A stretch of 64,000 nt of DNA from Rhyzopertha dominica. Lineage: Eukaryota > Arthropoda > Insecta > Coleoptera > Bostrichidae. The notes under the pieces were generated by a model. The model was given only the letters and a program-made list of their open reading frames with translations. It was not told where the DNA came from and did no database searches. The position numbers and the translations under genes are program-made. The DNA lies in NCBI GenBank assembly GCA_025024175.1, contig QCXZ01000001.1:11098001-11162000 (forward strand). Reading direction: 5' to 3'. Positions within the stretch are counted from its first letter, which is position 1. Each line of letters starts with the position of its first letter. Of this stretch, positions 46,410 through 60,314 are shown piece by piece.

Positions 46410-49400
46410 GCATTGCCGGTGCTATAATACATATGAATAATAGCAAGGTCAGCACTTTCACGGAGAACCAGCGCGGCGTTTGGCTTTAACAGAGATTTTA
46501 GTTTCTGCGGACTTTTAATTTTGTCGCGCTTCTTTACATTCTGTTTTAGTTTAAACGATTTGTCATCTGAAAATACGTATTTAAAAGTCAGATTAGCTCT
46601 CAAATATGTACAATATGTAGTTCAAATTATACATTTCATTTAAATGATAACTTTAGCAATTTTTGTTATTTATATCTCTTTTATATTTATATTATATTTC
46701 CGTTAAGTAATATACTAAAAGTGTTTTATTATATAAAAGAGATAAATGGCAAACTAATTTTTTCAGTTTAAAGTTGTGATTTTAAAACCAGTTTTTGAAA
46801 CCTTTGTTAAAATTGTTTAAATCGTCATAGTGCCTGTTAGAATATGAAACAGTTTTGGCATTATACGGAATTTGTACATACAGTGAGTTACAAAACAGNG
46901 GTTTCTGAAAGCACTTAAATATTCATTAAATTAATTTAACAACGGTTTAATAATTGATATAAGGAATGATGGAGGTATAGGGTGCAAAAGTAACAACAAA
47001 AAAGTATTAATGCATAATTTGGTAATTTTATTAAAGAAAATAATAAAATTACTTAACAAATAGGTTTGCCTTTGTCAGAAAAAAAAACAGTTTTGTTATG
47101 ATAGAATTACTGCTTGCTGTCAATCCTATATATGTTCTCCCGGAACCCGAAATACACCATTCAAACTTTGCAAAAGACATTTTAGACAAATTATATAATA
47201 ATCCGATGTCTTCTCCACTTTATTAAAAAGGATGTTAATGTGGCAAAGCGCTTTGGGCCTTAAATAGCCATTTTCAATACCAAGTACAAAGGTTATAAAA
47301 ATTATAAATTATGGATAACAAAAATAACGTTTTTGATAGAAATCAAAAAAAATTAAAACAACAATATAGACTTTAAAGTTATTACATAATTTTCATTTAA
47401 AATTGCAACACTTTGGTCATTAAATACTTTGTTAATCTCTAAAATTTCTAAAAAATTTTATTTTTGTGATTTGTACAAAACTATAAAATTTTAATATTAT
47501 CCAAACTTAGTGTGCCACTTACTACTTTACTCAATAATACACCCCGCGGTCCTTAATGGTAAAACATTTTATTAATAAAATAAAAATAGAAAGCACTTGG
47601 TTGTTTCATGGCACGACAAATGACAACCAACTATGAAAAGTCACATTATGCTCCGTTAATAACCGACAATCAAGTTAGGCTAACAAAAAAATAAAACAAC
47701 GAAAATAGAATCTTTTAGCAAGATTATGAAAAGAAATGTACCGGTTCAAACAAGATCAAAAAACTAAAACGCCAAACTATTAATGCAAAGACAAGAAATT
47801 GTCTAAAACAGGGAAGGAAAAGTTCAATGTGTCATTCAAACAAACCCTTGACTTGTTATTCATCAGCTTTTTTATCTCCATAACTTCCAGAACTTTTAAC
47901 CTGAATCCCTTTGAACAGCTATGTAAAAGTTTAGCGTTTACCTGTATAGTGTATAGTGTATGATGTCCAATTTTAATTCATTACATAAGGCTATCACCTA
48001 CAAAATGCGAGAATGGTACTACGGCTTCTTGAATAACGTTTACACATATGTGCGCATTTATAGCATCATTTGCAACAAATAAAATATTGGTAAGTTATCC
48101 CCTGAAATAGGGCCATTATTAAAGTATCCGTTATCACACACAAATGACTCTGTAAATTGAACCTCTAATCTACCGTGTCGCGATATTCAGTCATACTAAT
48201 AAAGTTTTAGTTGGTTACTTGTAGACTTTTATCCTGCTCGCTTCACACCGTTCGCTACCTTTTTCATGAAACTCGTGTTGATAAAACCCGTATAAATAAT
48301 TACTTGNTGTCACACACTGAGAAAAATGAGTGAGCTAAAATAGCGAAATATTTTGTCAATTTTTTTTGCTGCATTAACAAACTTAATTTGCTGTTTTGAG
48401 AACAGTGTTCCACCCTAAACAAATATGGTTTTGTTGGACGAAACAAACATTTTAGTTGGTTTTACTTTGCCAGCTTAGCAAAGTTTATAGTTATATAGTA
48501 TCCAGCACAATACATTTGCTCTCACAGCAAATTTCTCAAAACTAATATATTTTGTTATTCGGGCAAACGTGATGAGCTAGTCGAGCATTGTCATAACAAA
48601 TTGAGTGGTTGACAGCCGCAAATAGTTGAGTTCTATCTGTAATAATCTGGTTTCACAAGTTTCAGGAAGAATTTTACGGTATAGTGTCCAGAGTATCGTG
48701 CAGCATACGGCGTATATGTGCAGTATATGTTCACTTTGAACTTGCGTGTGTTTGAACTGTAATAAATTTTTTGTAGAATTTTCATACGCCTCCACCTAAA
48801 AAAATACGGTTTCAGCATCCAGATTCATTGGCTCTTAACGATGTTTTAAAACAAAATCCCAAAGAACAATATGTTCTAGCGTTTTATGAGACACATGGAA
48901 TCTTAACTCGAGAAACACGTCAACTATTTTTTTATTAATTCGCTAATATATGCAGGTGTTCAGTTCCTATACCAATAGCCAAACAAAAGTCTCATGACTA
49001 TACAGGGGAAAATAGCTTATAGAATCCGAGGTTTTTATATTTGGCTAAATAAAAAACTGAACATCCTATACAAAGTTACGACAACTTTACGATAGTTTTA
49101 TTTTATTTATTTAAGTAATACACAAAATTTTTATATTTACGTAAGCTGTAAGGAACTCAAAGAAAGAATAAGTGCGGCCAGAGATAATAATAAAAAAACA
49201 CAAATGATAAATAATGTACAATAAAATGTAACTAAAAATTTGGACTATGTATACAAAAGAAGCGGGACGTATTGAACAATGTTTACAAAAGTATGTTTAC
49301 TGCCTTTTTATAATTTTAATGTTGGGTTGTTCGTAAAATAATAAAACTATGATGCCCGAATCACTTTATTTTCTTGCTATTCTGCAAAAAAGCATATTTG

Positions 49401-49737
49401 GTGTAATAAAGTACAATTGTCGTTTCGTTTTAAATTGTTAAGTCGATTGCCTTTAAAACACAAGATGCTTTATAAGATTTTTTTTTATCCAAAAAAAGCT
49501 AAACTATTTAACTTATAAGATCTGGTTCTAATAAAAAAAAATTTGCATATTCAAGTTTAAGACAGTGTAGCACCCCATTTAGCGGGGACTATTAATAAAA
49601 ATCTGCAATACCCAACTACCATAAATTTCTTTTTAAACATTAAGGAATTGGTGTGTTTAAACTTTTTCGTAATATATTGTCAACAAAGATTTCAATTAGA
49701 AATTAAATTATCTGTATAATAGCAAAATTTTAAAAAA
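46410..49737. other. No gene recognised
   Basis: About 3.3 kb of very AT-rich sequence. Some stretches (48330-48560) carry loosely repeated AAACAAA/TTTGTTT words but no clear period. No transposase, reverse transcriptase or exon signal was found. Confidence 0.5.
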
Positions 49738-50296
49738 TCGTGCGGTAGGGTCCGAAATCCAGTTTTTTGAAAATATTTCGAAAATGACAAAATTTTGGAA
49801 AATTTGTAAACTGCTTTTGTGGGAAATTTAATTTCCTATCTGATGGTATTTTCACTTTTTGAAAAACCTATTTTTTTAAGGGACGGTTTTTTGCCAATAA
49901 CTTCTTAACAGTTTGCTGCACCGAATAATACTCGCAATTATACTACTAATCATATATTAAAAAGAAAAGAAAATAAAAAAATTAATTTTTGCAAAAACGG
50001 TAGTTGCCCCTCAATTTCACCCCCTTCCCTATACCCTACTTACTCCAAAAACAATAGGCGTCTTTGGGTAGTTGGAATTTATGTGTATGCCAAATTTCAA
50101 GTTCATATGTTAAGTCTTTCGAAAGTTATCGGATCTACACAAACACACGCAGACACACAGACAAGAAATTTTTTGCTCAAATCTTGTTTGTGGACGTTTT
50201 CGAACATTTTAAAGCGATTGGGTAAATAAAAATTTTTGAAAATTTTTTCCGAGATACAGTGCTTTCCCATCCGTTGGATGTGGAAGTAATTAGTAT
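49738..50296 (+). repeat. Dispersed repeat, copy 2 (sister at 8895-9440)
   Basis: Shares with 8895-9440 the blocks GAAATCCAGTTTTTTGAAAA (similar), TTTAATTTCCTATCTGATGG, CCCCTCAATTTCACCCCC, TTCAAGTTCATATGTTAAGT and the end CCATCCGTTGGATGTGGAA. Copy 2 keeps CACACAGACAAGAAATTTTT, lost or altered in copy 1. Both copies stop matching at the same place, about TAATTA after the GGATGTGGAA end, so this is probably a true element end. It is followed immediately by the 20-bp minisatellite. Confidence 0.75.
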
Positions 50297-50842
50297 TCCA
50301 AGAATAAAGTCGGAATTCGAGTTTAATGTCGGGAGTCCGAGTTTAAAGACGAAATTTTGACTATAGCCTTAAAGTCGGAATTCCGAGAATAAAGTCGAAA
50401 TTCTGATATTAAAGTCGGAATTCCGAGATTAAAATCAGAACTCAGAGATTAAAGTCGGAATTATGAGATTCAAATCGGAATTCCAAGATTAAAGTCAGAA
50501 TTCCGAGATTGAAATGGGAATCCCGACATTAAAGTTGAAATGCAGACATTAAAGTCTGAATTCCGAGATTAATATCAGAATTCTGAGCACATAAGTCAGA
50601 ATGTGGTATTAAAATCGGAATCCCGAGATTGAAGTCGGAATTCCGATATTAAAGTCGGAATTTCGCGATTAGCGTCAGAATTATGAGGATTAAAGTCAGA
50701 ATTCCAACATTAAAGATTTCCGAGCATAAAGTTGGAGTTCCGAGATTAAAACCGGAATTCCGATATTAATTTAAGTAATTTAAGACTATAATCGGAATTC
50801 TGAGATTAATCCCAGATTTAGAGATTTTAGTCGGAATTTAAA
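50297..50842. repeat. 20-bp minisatellite (AGATTAAAGTCGGAATTCCG)
   Basis: About 27 imperfect copies of AGATTAAAGTCGGAATTCCG with unit-length changes of one to a few bases. Many copies carry an EcoRI-type GAATTC. Variants include TAAAATCRGAA and TTAAAGTTGAAAT. Divergence between units is high, so the array is old. It has no coding value. Confidence 0.95.
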
Positions 50843-52784
50843 AAAATACAAGTGTATGTGGCCCTTCTACGCCTACGTAATAAAGAAATACTGCCAACCC
50901 TACTAGGACTGTTACGACGAATAATCTGAGCACTTTCTGTGTTTAGTACCTAAAACAGTTTTAATAAATGTACGGTGACTTTTGGGAATGAGTTTCATAT
51001 CACCCTCTGAAAACTGATGATGTGGAGGGTACTGTTCTGGAGTCATTCATCTTGTTCATTTTTTAAAACCTATTGGCCCCATCCATAATTCAAAGTTTTA
51101 TAAACTGTTCATTTTACGTATTACCTGCTTATTTGGAGAAAATAGCAATTATTATACCGCTTCCATATTTTTTTATTGGATGAACTTTGACATCTCCTGA
51201 ACAATAAAAGGCCTCAAGACTGGAAACGCTGTTACACGATAAACATGAAGCAGTCAAATGCGAGGCCAGATTAAGCAACTTAAAAATTTAAAAATCGTTC
51301 GGGTGGTAGATTTTATTATTTTAAATACAATGTGATTTTGGAATTGCTTTCTGTTTTCCTTTTGTTTGGATCGGTTATTTATATTTCTGAAGTTTCTTGT
51401 AATTTAGACTATTTGTTAAAAAAGTATATTGCTTAAACTAGATATTGTATCAGTGTGTTTATGTTATAATGGTTAGGTGACAAAAAACTTGTTATAAGTA
51501 TTCCTGTATTTTTCAGATTGTTTTAAATGTTCGTTGCCTCCAAATAAATAAAAAGGTTGTTTGACAAATTTAAGTGCAAATATTACGTGAAAACTTTTAG
51601 TATCGAATAATTCAAAACTAAATCTTGTTTTTATTACAGAGAAAATGCGAAAAATAATGCTTATAATAATAGCGGCATTACTCCTATGTAGGAATAAAGA
51701 TTTAGAAAAACTAGCAGCACTTGTATAATAAACTTAAGAAGGTGCCTAGTACATGAATTGGATAATTATTAATTCAAGAAATTTGAAAAGATTATCCTCT
51801 TCTAGGATTAGAAATGCAGAATTGCTAATGCGAGAGCTAATTTAATGACTTAAATTCACTAACCCAAAAAATAACTTCAAGGAAATTTCAATGGGGGTTC
51901 CACTGGCAATGATACATGAGTTTTTCGACTTTGAGAACGTACTACTATTTTAAAACAAAGTCGCGGAAACTGAGTCTTCTAACATCCCCCGCCACATATT
52001 GCAAAATATAATATTTGGTAAATTGTGGCCTTAGTTGACAAAAGAGAATCTTAGAGATATTTACGAAAATAAAAAATGTTGCAGTCTTGAGAACGATGAT
52101 ATGTTTCGAAATGAAAATTAGCTTTGAAACTATAAATGAGAAATTATCCAGTGAAAGTAATGAGTCGAAATGTTCCTACAATTAATTATAACAATAATGG
52201 CACTTCGATTTCAAAAGTTACCTCAAGCGGGTGACAGTATTAGGGCTCAATAACACACCTAAATTATATACAGCCTTTTAACTAAACAAAATGGATTTTA
52301 AGGGTACTATCTTTCGCATCTTTTATAATATAAATGATATAGATTTGGTACGCCTGTAGATTTGGATTACAGACAGATTAAATTTGGAAAACGTATCTTT
52401 AGACAAAAAATGGTTTTCAGTTACATCCTTAACCTTATAAACATGCATAGGGACTGACAAATACTGTTCATCCCAATTTTAAAAAACGCGCCAAAAGTTA
52501 AGTCCGCACAGAATGTTTAAAAGTCCACTCCGGTCCTAGAAATGCATTTTATAATGAAATTACGTTTAAAAATAGCTAAGCGCTGTTGCCGACCGCACTG
52601 GATCTCGACTTGAGCGTCCGGTGCACAACTGCGTATATCTTCGACGCGACCTCTGCAGCGAGAACAGATGAACTGTTGGTGTATATAATATATTAAAAAG
52701 TGTGCAAGATGAGGTCCATGCAAAAATTTGCCTATAGCTTCCCCTTCACTTCCTACACCCTTTAAACACTATATACACAGGGAT
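50843..52784. other. No gene recognised
   Basis: AT-rich sequence with a short GC-richer patch near 52580-52670. No supported feature. Confidence 0.5.
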
Positions 52785-52885
52785 ACAAGGTGAGATCCGA
52801 AATCGGATCTCGCCTTGCCAAACGGAGCTCAACTTGTATAGGTTTTATCACCAACGGATCTCGTCTTGTACATGAAACAAATATA

Positions 52886-52919
<34 letters not shown>
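52785..52919 (-). repeat. GAGATCCGA / (TA)n repeat, inverted copy
   Basis: CAAGGTGAGATCCGA at about 52787-52801 is followed, two bases on, by TCGGATCTCGCCTTG, forming a near-perfect 15-bp palindrome. Two further inverted units follow (ACGGAGCTCAACTTG near 52820, ACGGATCTCGTCTTG near 52854), and then CATGAAACA running into a (TA)n tract at 52880-52919. On the minus strand this has the same order as 46096-46180. Confidence 0.7.
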
Positions 52920-52924
52920 GCGTT

Positions 52925-55900
52925 AGGTATACTTGTTACCTACAATATGGTGTACAAAACTATTTTAACTCATTTAAGTAAACTCCTTACAGTTTATTTT
53001 ATCTACCAAATAACTGATTCAGAACATATTGCCTCGATGACAAATGGGATCTCCAACAAAATTTATTTAAATTTAACTTGACTACGACTCTCAATATATT
53101 ATAAAAGCTATAAGTATCCACTGAAGCGTAGTGATTAGTGCCGTTTTAAAACGGATTTATGGTACCTTAAACAGTTACAAATCCCTGTAGCTAAAACAAC
53201 CACCCTCCTCTACCCTTGTCTTCGAATTCAATTTTACGGTTATTGACGCCCTGTCGCCATGAACGCATTATGCTTTAACGTTAACATATCGGCGTGCTGC
53301 TAATTTAAATCTCAATTTAGAGTGATGCGTAACGGCCGTTATAATAAATCAGTGTAACACCCTCACCATCAAGTCTTGCTGCGGACCTTCTATCGGACAA
53401 CTTTTGATTTTACGCTCTTGTAACGGTAACAACAAAAGAAATAAAAAAGTTTGCAATCTTTCTCACTTCGGAAACTTCAAAGTTAATTATAAATACATCG
53501 AAACAGAAACAGCTCTATTCCTTTAAAGCTATAGTATTTTTTATAAAATACTTTAGTGACTTTTTTCCAAAATGGGAACAAGGTTGTTCCAACGTTTGGG
53601 AGCTGGATTTCCCCCTTCTTCAGGATACAATAAAAAGGAACATACAGCTATTACATCACATTTAACATAATCACTACAAAAAAATATTTCAATAAACGAC
53701 AAGCACGAGGACCGAGGAACCAGAACTTGCATAATATAAAATTTGTGCCAAAAATAAAAATTAGTAGGGGCAACACCAAAAACCTTTCTGTACAAAAAAT
53801 GTTCAAAACTAAGAAAAGATAATTGACCACTTCCAGACATACATACGGTGAAATATATAATTAACACAACATGAAGCGATGTGTTATGAAATCTTGACCA
53901 TTTTTTATTAGACCGCGTCGATTTTGAAAAAAAGAGTCGACATTTTACTTTCTTTTGGGAGGAGCGACAAAATATGGAAACTTTTGGGAGAACCATGTGA
54001 GAACTCAACCAAATGTTAAAGGAAGAGGCGGAAGTATTCATGACATTTTGTTTGTGACATCGAGCGTTGAAATGAGCGCAACGCCACTTGTGCGACTAGC
54101 GGACGAGAGGTGTAATCGACGGGAATGAGGTTGTGTTCTGTGACAAGACGCACGACTTCACGTGTGCGGTGTAAATTGCTTTGGAATTATTTTGAATTAA
54201 TCATCCAAACATGAATGTTGATTATTATATAAGATGTGGGTTTAAACGCATTGTCCATCTCCAATTTCGAAGTTCTACGGAGGTAAGAGGACAATTGCTG
54301 GTAAAATCTGGATAAGTTTTTAACGTAATGGAAAACAAATCTGGCGCCATTTGTACAGTTTCTGATCAAATTGTACGACATAGCTCTATTTCTTTATAGC
54401 CCGTACCACTTAATAATTGAGGTAAATTAGATTTTCACTTACAAATATGTCTTTCATAAGCGCGCGCCAACTTCATTATCAACTGGAGGCTCTGCTTGAG
54501 GTTATTTTTGAGGTGACAGTGCTGTAATTCGTAGGCGCTGTCAGTGGCGTAGCCATATAAACACAAACATTCTATCTTTTATCTAGACGGCTAGACATGC
54601 GCGAGAAAAAGTTTTGACGACCAGTACGTTTCTCGTTTGTAGGGTAGCGAGTCTGCGCAGTAACTCGCAAGTGTGACCGAGTGAATGATGATTGGAGAGA
54701 TGTGTGGCAGTTGTCATATAATGTTACTGCACACGCGTCTGGCCCTAGATGCGCGAGGATTGTATATCACAAATGCCTATCATTGCTTTAAACTTCTAGA
54801 ATCTAGGTAACTGTGTGTTTTTGTGCATGTAAAACATCACGACTATAAAAGTGTTATCTAAGGTGAAAACCATCCCTCTACGCTTGGAAAAAATATGGCC
54901 ATCAAGCGCGCAAGTTATAGGTAATCACGCTCGGTGTCTATAATTCTGGTATACAGGAGTTTGTATGCATTTGGGATAAAGTTTTTTTTTTCAAAGTAGG
55001 TTGTAAGCCATAAACTTTTTAAAAATCTAAAAAGGGCATTAAAAGTATGTTCACAAAACTCCAAATCTTTCATAATTTAACCATCCGCGTTTCTCTGCTA
55101 GTTTTTTGATATCCCCATGCTAAAAATTGAAAGAAAAACACCCTATATAACAACACTACAAAAACACGAACCTATGTTGTAGGCCAGCTAGTAAAACTTG
55201 TCACTGACTGTAATTTAAAAAAACTACGCTTTTTATAACCCTAGCATCCAACTTTACTTTTGTCATTAATGTACTTATTTTACAGACTAACTAGTTATCA
55301 TTACTATCCCGCATAAGGTAGTGAACCATATTTTAACATGCTAGTCATTTTTATATTAGCAAACGAATGCCCTCATTTCAGGGCTATTTGACAGCCAGAG
55401 TGAGACATCTCTGACAAATGCAACAGGGGATTCATACCTACTAATAAGACAGTGAGGTGACTTTTCTGACATGGCCAACTTGTTCGCCCCTGCTGATGAG
55501 TCGACAGTATAACCGAGTAGGTCATTTAAACTTCCGATAGAAAAAGACTTGTAGTAATTAATTTATGCACATGCATTCTTGGCATTACAACAAGAATTAT
55601 TACCCGCATTCAGCGGTAGGAGCTATCGTCCCTTCAGGTGCATTAATTCATTGCAGAAATGAAGTTATTAAATATACCTGCATAGGGTTTGCTGGGTACA
55701 AATGAGGTATTAATTAAAATGCGTAACTGTCACTTTGAACTTATTGATTGCTGATGGCGGCAGATGATGCAATACTATTCGTTTAAAAAATGAATTGTAT
55801 GAACCCAACTGAATGTCCTTCATTCTACTAGAAAGCAGAAAATTGGGACGCATTAACTGTCACTTCTCACTATAGGTATATCGTAATTCCTTTCTCAATA

Positions 55901-57518
55901 TGAACAGTAGAAAACGCAAAACTTTCGTAGATAGCAAACACTTGAACGAAGTTAGCCCTTATAAGTATTTTTCTATCATACAAGAACAAATGTAGGAAAA
56001 TTTTCAGGTCTACTGTATAATTGCAGTAATATAGTAGTAACCACAAAAACCACCTTAAATCATTACTAAAGCATCGGCAAGAAACCCCTTTTTTGGCTAA
56101 AATGCAGGACGAGCATAACTCTCAACCATATACAGATGTCTACGAAATGTATTTACCTTAATTCAATTCCAAAAAGAAACTAAAATAAAATTATCCCTTG
56201 GTTACACGCAGCATTTGTCGTATTAAACATTGTGTTTCTTACACCCAAATTAGTGAATCCATATAATAGCAGTGATTTACTGACGGTACAATTACTGAAA
56301 TACTAAATTCATAACAAGTTATCTGTGTACATTAGTATCGGGTTTGAACTGAAACTTGAGAGACATTTAAACAGGACGCTAAAACGGATATGCTTAGATA
56401 TAAAGTCCTTTATGTACCAATACTCAGTAACAAAAACAGAAAATTTTTCCATACACTTTTGGTAGATCTTGTCCTATACTAAAGTAAAACTGTTAGCACC
56501 ATTAATACTAAACTTTAAGACCATGTCAGTAAATAGCATAAATCAAATAGTATCTATAAGGTTCCGTGTTTTTGTTGTCTGGGTACACACACTGAATAGA
56601 CAAATACTACTTACATACTAGAATCAGTGCACAAAAACCTGATTGCTAGAACTGCCAAGCCTAAGGCAATACCAGTAGCTGTGTGAAAACATCATATACT
56701 GGAAGGTACATTAACTTAATTCTGATGATGTATGAATCGTGGCTACATAGCCCATTCTCAAAAACGTTTGATCAAAGAAATAATTTATATCTGTCTGGAA
56801 ACAAATTTTGTGAGCTACCGAACTTACAGTGAGCCTCTGTACAATATTTATTTGAATTTGACAAATAACTACTTCTTACATATATCTGCTTTGCTCATGC
56901 GCATTGTGTGCCGGTTTCTGTACGATTTAAGAACAATTTTATAATAAGTGGGTAAAAAAAATACATCGTAGGGACGTTAAGCTTAAATTAGAGCCGGACT
57001 GAAATGCTGGTATTTTGGGTCAAACTGCATCGACTTTGGAAATAAAGTCAACGTTTCACCCACTCTTGTAAGGGCCATGAATATAGAATCATATCATGGC
57101 TTGACAAAGTCCTAAAGGATTCTCCTTTCCTTTTCCTCATTACCAAGCACTTTGTAAATATTCCATCAGAATGCACTGCCAATTCAGGGAACATCCTAGT
57201 CAGCCTTGATCATTATTTATAAAAATTCCAATTCTAGAATACATGACAATCATCCATCAAATGCCTCACATTCCCGTTTCACTTTTCAAATTTCTAGTAC
57301 ACCCATGTGTTTCCTGTAGTCCGCCTTAGTAGATAACATATTTATGGAAGGCTTTGAGCACATAGTAAATTTTTTATACAAATGTAGGGTGAGATTATGT
57401 AGATATGTAATTACTAATAATCTTGTCTATCTATTTGTGGAGGGTAAACGAGCCTAATAGTAATAATTAATAAATCACACACAATAGTCGTCAAAAAAAC
57501 ATTGCTCAAAACAAATAT
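52925..57518. other. No supported gene; one anonymous ORF and one GC-richer patch
   Basis: 53553-54041 on the minus strand is open for 162 codons, unusually long for this DNA, but matches no family I recognise; I do not call it a gene. The patch 54050-54720 is richer in GC and CpG. A hairpin of CTGAAGAAG type lies on the minus strand at 53591-53623. The rest is ordinary AT-rich sequence. Confidence 0.4.
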
Positions 57519-57650
57519 TTTAAACATTTGTAGAACAAAGTTTTAAACATTTGTTTAGAAGAAAGTTTTAAACGTTTGTTTAGAACAAAGTTTTAAACAT
57601 TTGTTTAGAAGAAAGTTTTAAACATTTGTTTAGAACAAAGTTTTAAACAG
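57519..57650. repeat. 25-bp minisatellite with alternating variants
   Basis: Five units of 25 bp with consensus TTTTAAACATTTGTTTAGAA followed by MAAAG. Successive units alternate ACAAAG and AGAAAG at the end, so the true period may be 50 bp. The first unit is 3 bases shorter and the array ends in a partial unit. Flanking sequence to 57710 has looser AAACATTTTGTTT words. Confidence 0.93.
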
Positions 57651-59588
57651 AAGCGTTGTTTTAAACAAGTTTAAAACATTATGTTTCAAACATTTTGTTT
57701 TAATCATGCCAACCCTGGTCTAAAAACATTTTGTTGTTTTTTTTTGTTGGGTAATCTGCCGATTGTTTAATAGTCCATGTATTAGTAAGTTTATTTATAG
57801 TTTTTTTATGTAATGGTTAGTAGTACTTTAAAATTTCGTACTTTACATGCAAATTGAATGTATTGAATAGAACCCCCAAAATCTGACAAAGATACTGTTC
57901 GAATAACATAAAATTTGAGATGGATGGATGGATTCTTTATACAAAAATCTTGTATTCTTCAGACTTGATAAGTAGGCATACCGGACCATTAAGTGTGAAC
58001 ACCCTCAATAATTGTTGAAGAAACTATATATAATAAATAAATCAATCAAATTCTATTATAAAAAAATGACAGAATCTGGCAATTCCAGAATAACCATAAT
58101 GTAAATATTGTAAGCATCGATTATTAAATATAGGTAAAAGACAAATTTGGTGTTGTTAAGGCAATACATACTTATTCACAAAAAATCTTCGGAAATAAAG
58201 GGTATTCTGCAGTTTTGAATAAGAAAGGAACCTCTGATATGACTTTATCGACCGACACCTGCCCCATGTCAGACTATCAGGTTTTTAGTACCTTGCTTTA
58301 AATTTACAACTACCACCAGGCGCAGTGGTTATAACAATAAATTATTCAAATTGTGAGCGGAAAAGCAAACCGACGTAAGCACCAAAACCGCTTGTATCGT
58401 TCCGATCAAGAACGCCGAAATAGTATCTAAAAATTAACTTTATACTGAATTAAGGGTCGTAAAATTAGATACGGGTCGCAATAACAAGCAGCGTATCTGT
58501 TCAATTAAAGAAATCTGCGATGTCGTTTATCTAAAGCAGCATTAAATTAAACAGTAAAAATATCAAATTGGCACGTATATCCGCAGGAAACTCGCGTTTT
58601 CGGCTCCCAAAAGAGCTCATTCAAGGCATTTTAATGACGACCTCGCTGCTGTATAATGNGCCTACAATTGGGGCATTAAACAAATTGCACCTGATGGTGA
58701 TATCCGTGCAGTTCTTTCGTGAGCAGGACCTTAATTCGTATTCTCTAAAATTATAATTTTAATTTGCTCGCACGTTGAGAGTTGTCATAGTCTTGACATA
58801 ACTCTGAATTGGAGCATATTTTCTAATCTGTTTGGCATATTTACCATATTAAAAATGTTTTTAAATCTCGGCGATCTTCGATTTTAGTGGAACGCATCAA
58901 CTTTTTTTTTAGTGAGACATCCTATACATTTTTCGTTAAATCAACACCAAGCTTTAATTTCTGGATTCAACTATTCTTTGGGATATTATGCAAGTGTCGG
59001 TAAAATATATTGTTTTGACGGTACCTTTAGCAATAAGAGATAAAATAATTTGGTCTTTTGTGTCAAAAATCGGATTTACTTAAGCCCACCTTCTAAAAAA
59101 TTAAAAAAGTTGTAACTAGATGATCATCGAACACCCTAAAATATCTAATTTCATTATTTATACTTGCGGGCAACGATCTATGAAACTGACTTACGCAGGG
59201 GATTTTACAGCTTGATGGCCGGCACGCTTCAAAGTTCCTAAATGGGCCGTATTCAAAAAAATCTTGTTGGCTAAAATTTTAACTTTTTCACTATAAATTT
59301 TTGAAATTTGTTAGTTGTGATAATTTTCAATCAATAAAACATAAAAGATTTTATAATAAATTTTATTTAATGCAGNCCTGTTTTTATGTGGTACTTTATT
59401 GGGTTTAAATTTTCCGATATCATATCAAATAAATTTATACAAATTTAATATAAAAATTAGAAATTAGTAAGTAGAAAATTATTTACATTTGTTAGAAAAG
59501 ATTTACAATAGTGCACAATAAAATTTATACACGGTACCGATTATGTTCATTACAGCTTGTTAATAAGCATATTACAAGAAATCACAAA
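57651..59588. other. No gene recognised
   Basis: AT-rich sequence with a short GATGGATGGATG run near 57920. Open frames are short. Nothing supported. Confidence 0.5.
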
Positions 59589-60050
59589 CTAAAAAAAATA
59601 CTCACTATCACTTTCACTGCTAAAATCACGATTAACTTTTATTATTAATTCTTGTACATGATTCGCTCTGTACCGATTTTCAATGTCCAGCACATGTCGC
59701 ACTGAATTTCTCCATGCATTGGCATTTGTAATTTCAGTTTCGTGTCTAATTTTTAGCAGCATTCCATTGCTGAATTTTCCACCGGTGTTCCCTCGTCGAA
59801 TACTTTGTTTCAACTGCCCCCATATCATTTCAATGGGGTAGAAAATGCAATGATATGTGGGTAATCGTAGAATGGTTGTCCACATTCAGAAGCGATAATG
59901 TCAATTTTAAATTTTTCGATTTTTTTTGTCATACATTAAAAGCTGTTGGATGAAAAATATTTGTAGTTCAAATAATAATATCATTGATTTATGTGTACGG
60001 AAAAAAATTCTAAAAAAGCATAAACACAATTTTTGGATAAGGTCCACTCC
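59589..60050 (-). pseudogene. DDE-superfamily transposase remnant, C-terminal part
   Basis: On the minus strand, IDIIASECGQ near 59890-59910 is followed, after a frame change, by TILRLPTYHCIFYPIEMIWG (59820-59880). There, PIE-IW holds the final catalytic glutamate of DDE_3-type transposases (LRLPPYHCxxNPIExIWxxxK). Then come the C-terminal helix NAWRNSVRHVLDIENRYR and an acidic tail ending SSESDSEYFF at 59589. The upstream catalytic aspartates were not identified, although the minus strand stays open for 135 codons at 59907-60314 in another frame. The product would cut DNA, but this copy cannot be made because of the shift and the loss of the 5' part. Confidence 0.75.
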
Positions 60051-60314
60051 GCTGCAAAACAGTGGAACGTGCCGAACCCGTCTGTTATTTACGACAGCTT
60101 CAGGTAATAGTTGTAAACTATTGTGAGCGGTAATCGGCCGTTCGTATAATGAGCCACATAGATTGTTGCTTGCAAGTATAATAATATTTATATAATTTAC
60201 ATTCGACTCATCTGATATCCACAAATTGCGGAACCAGACAGAACTTTTATTTAAGGCTGGGATCCTGGACAGAGAGAAGATATATAATCGAGATAAGAGT
60301 AGAAAAAGATCCAC

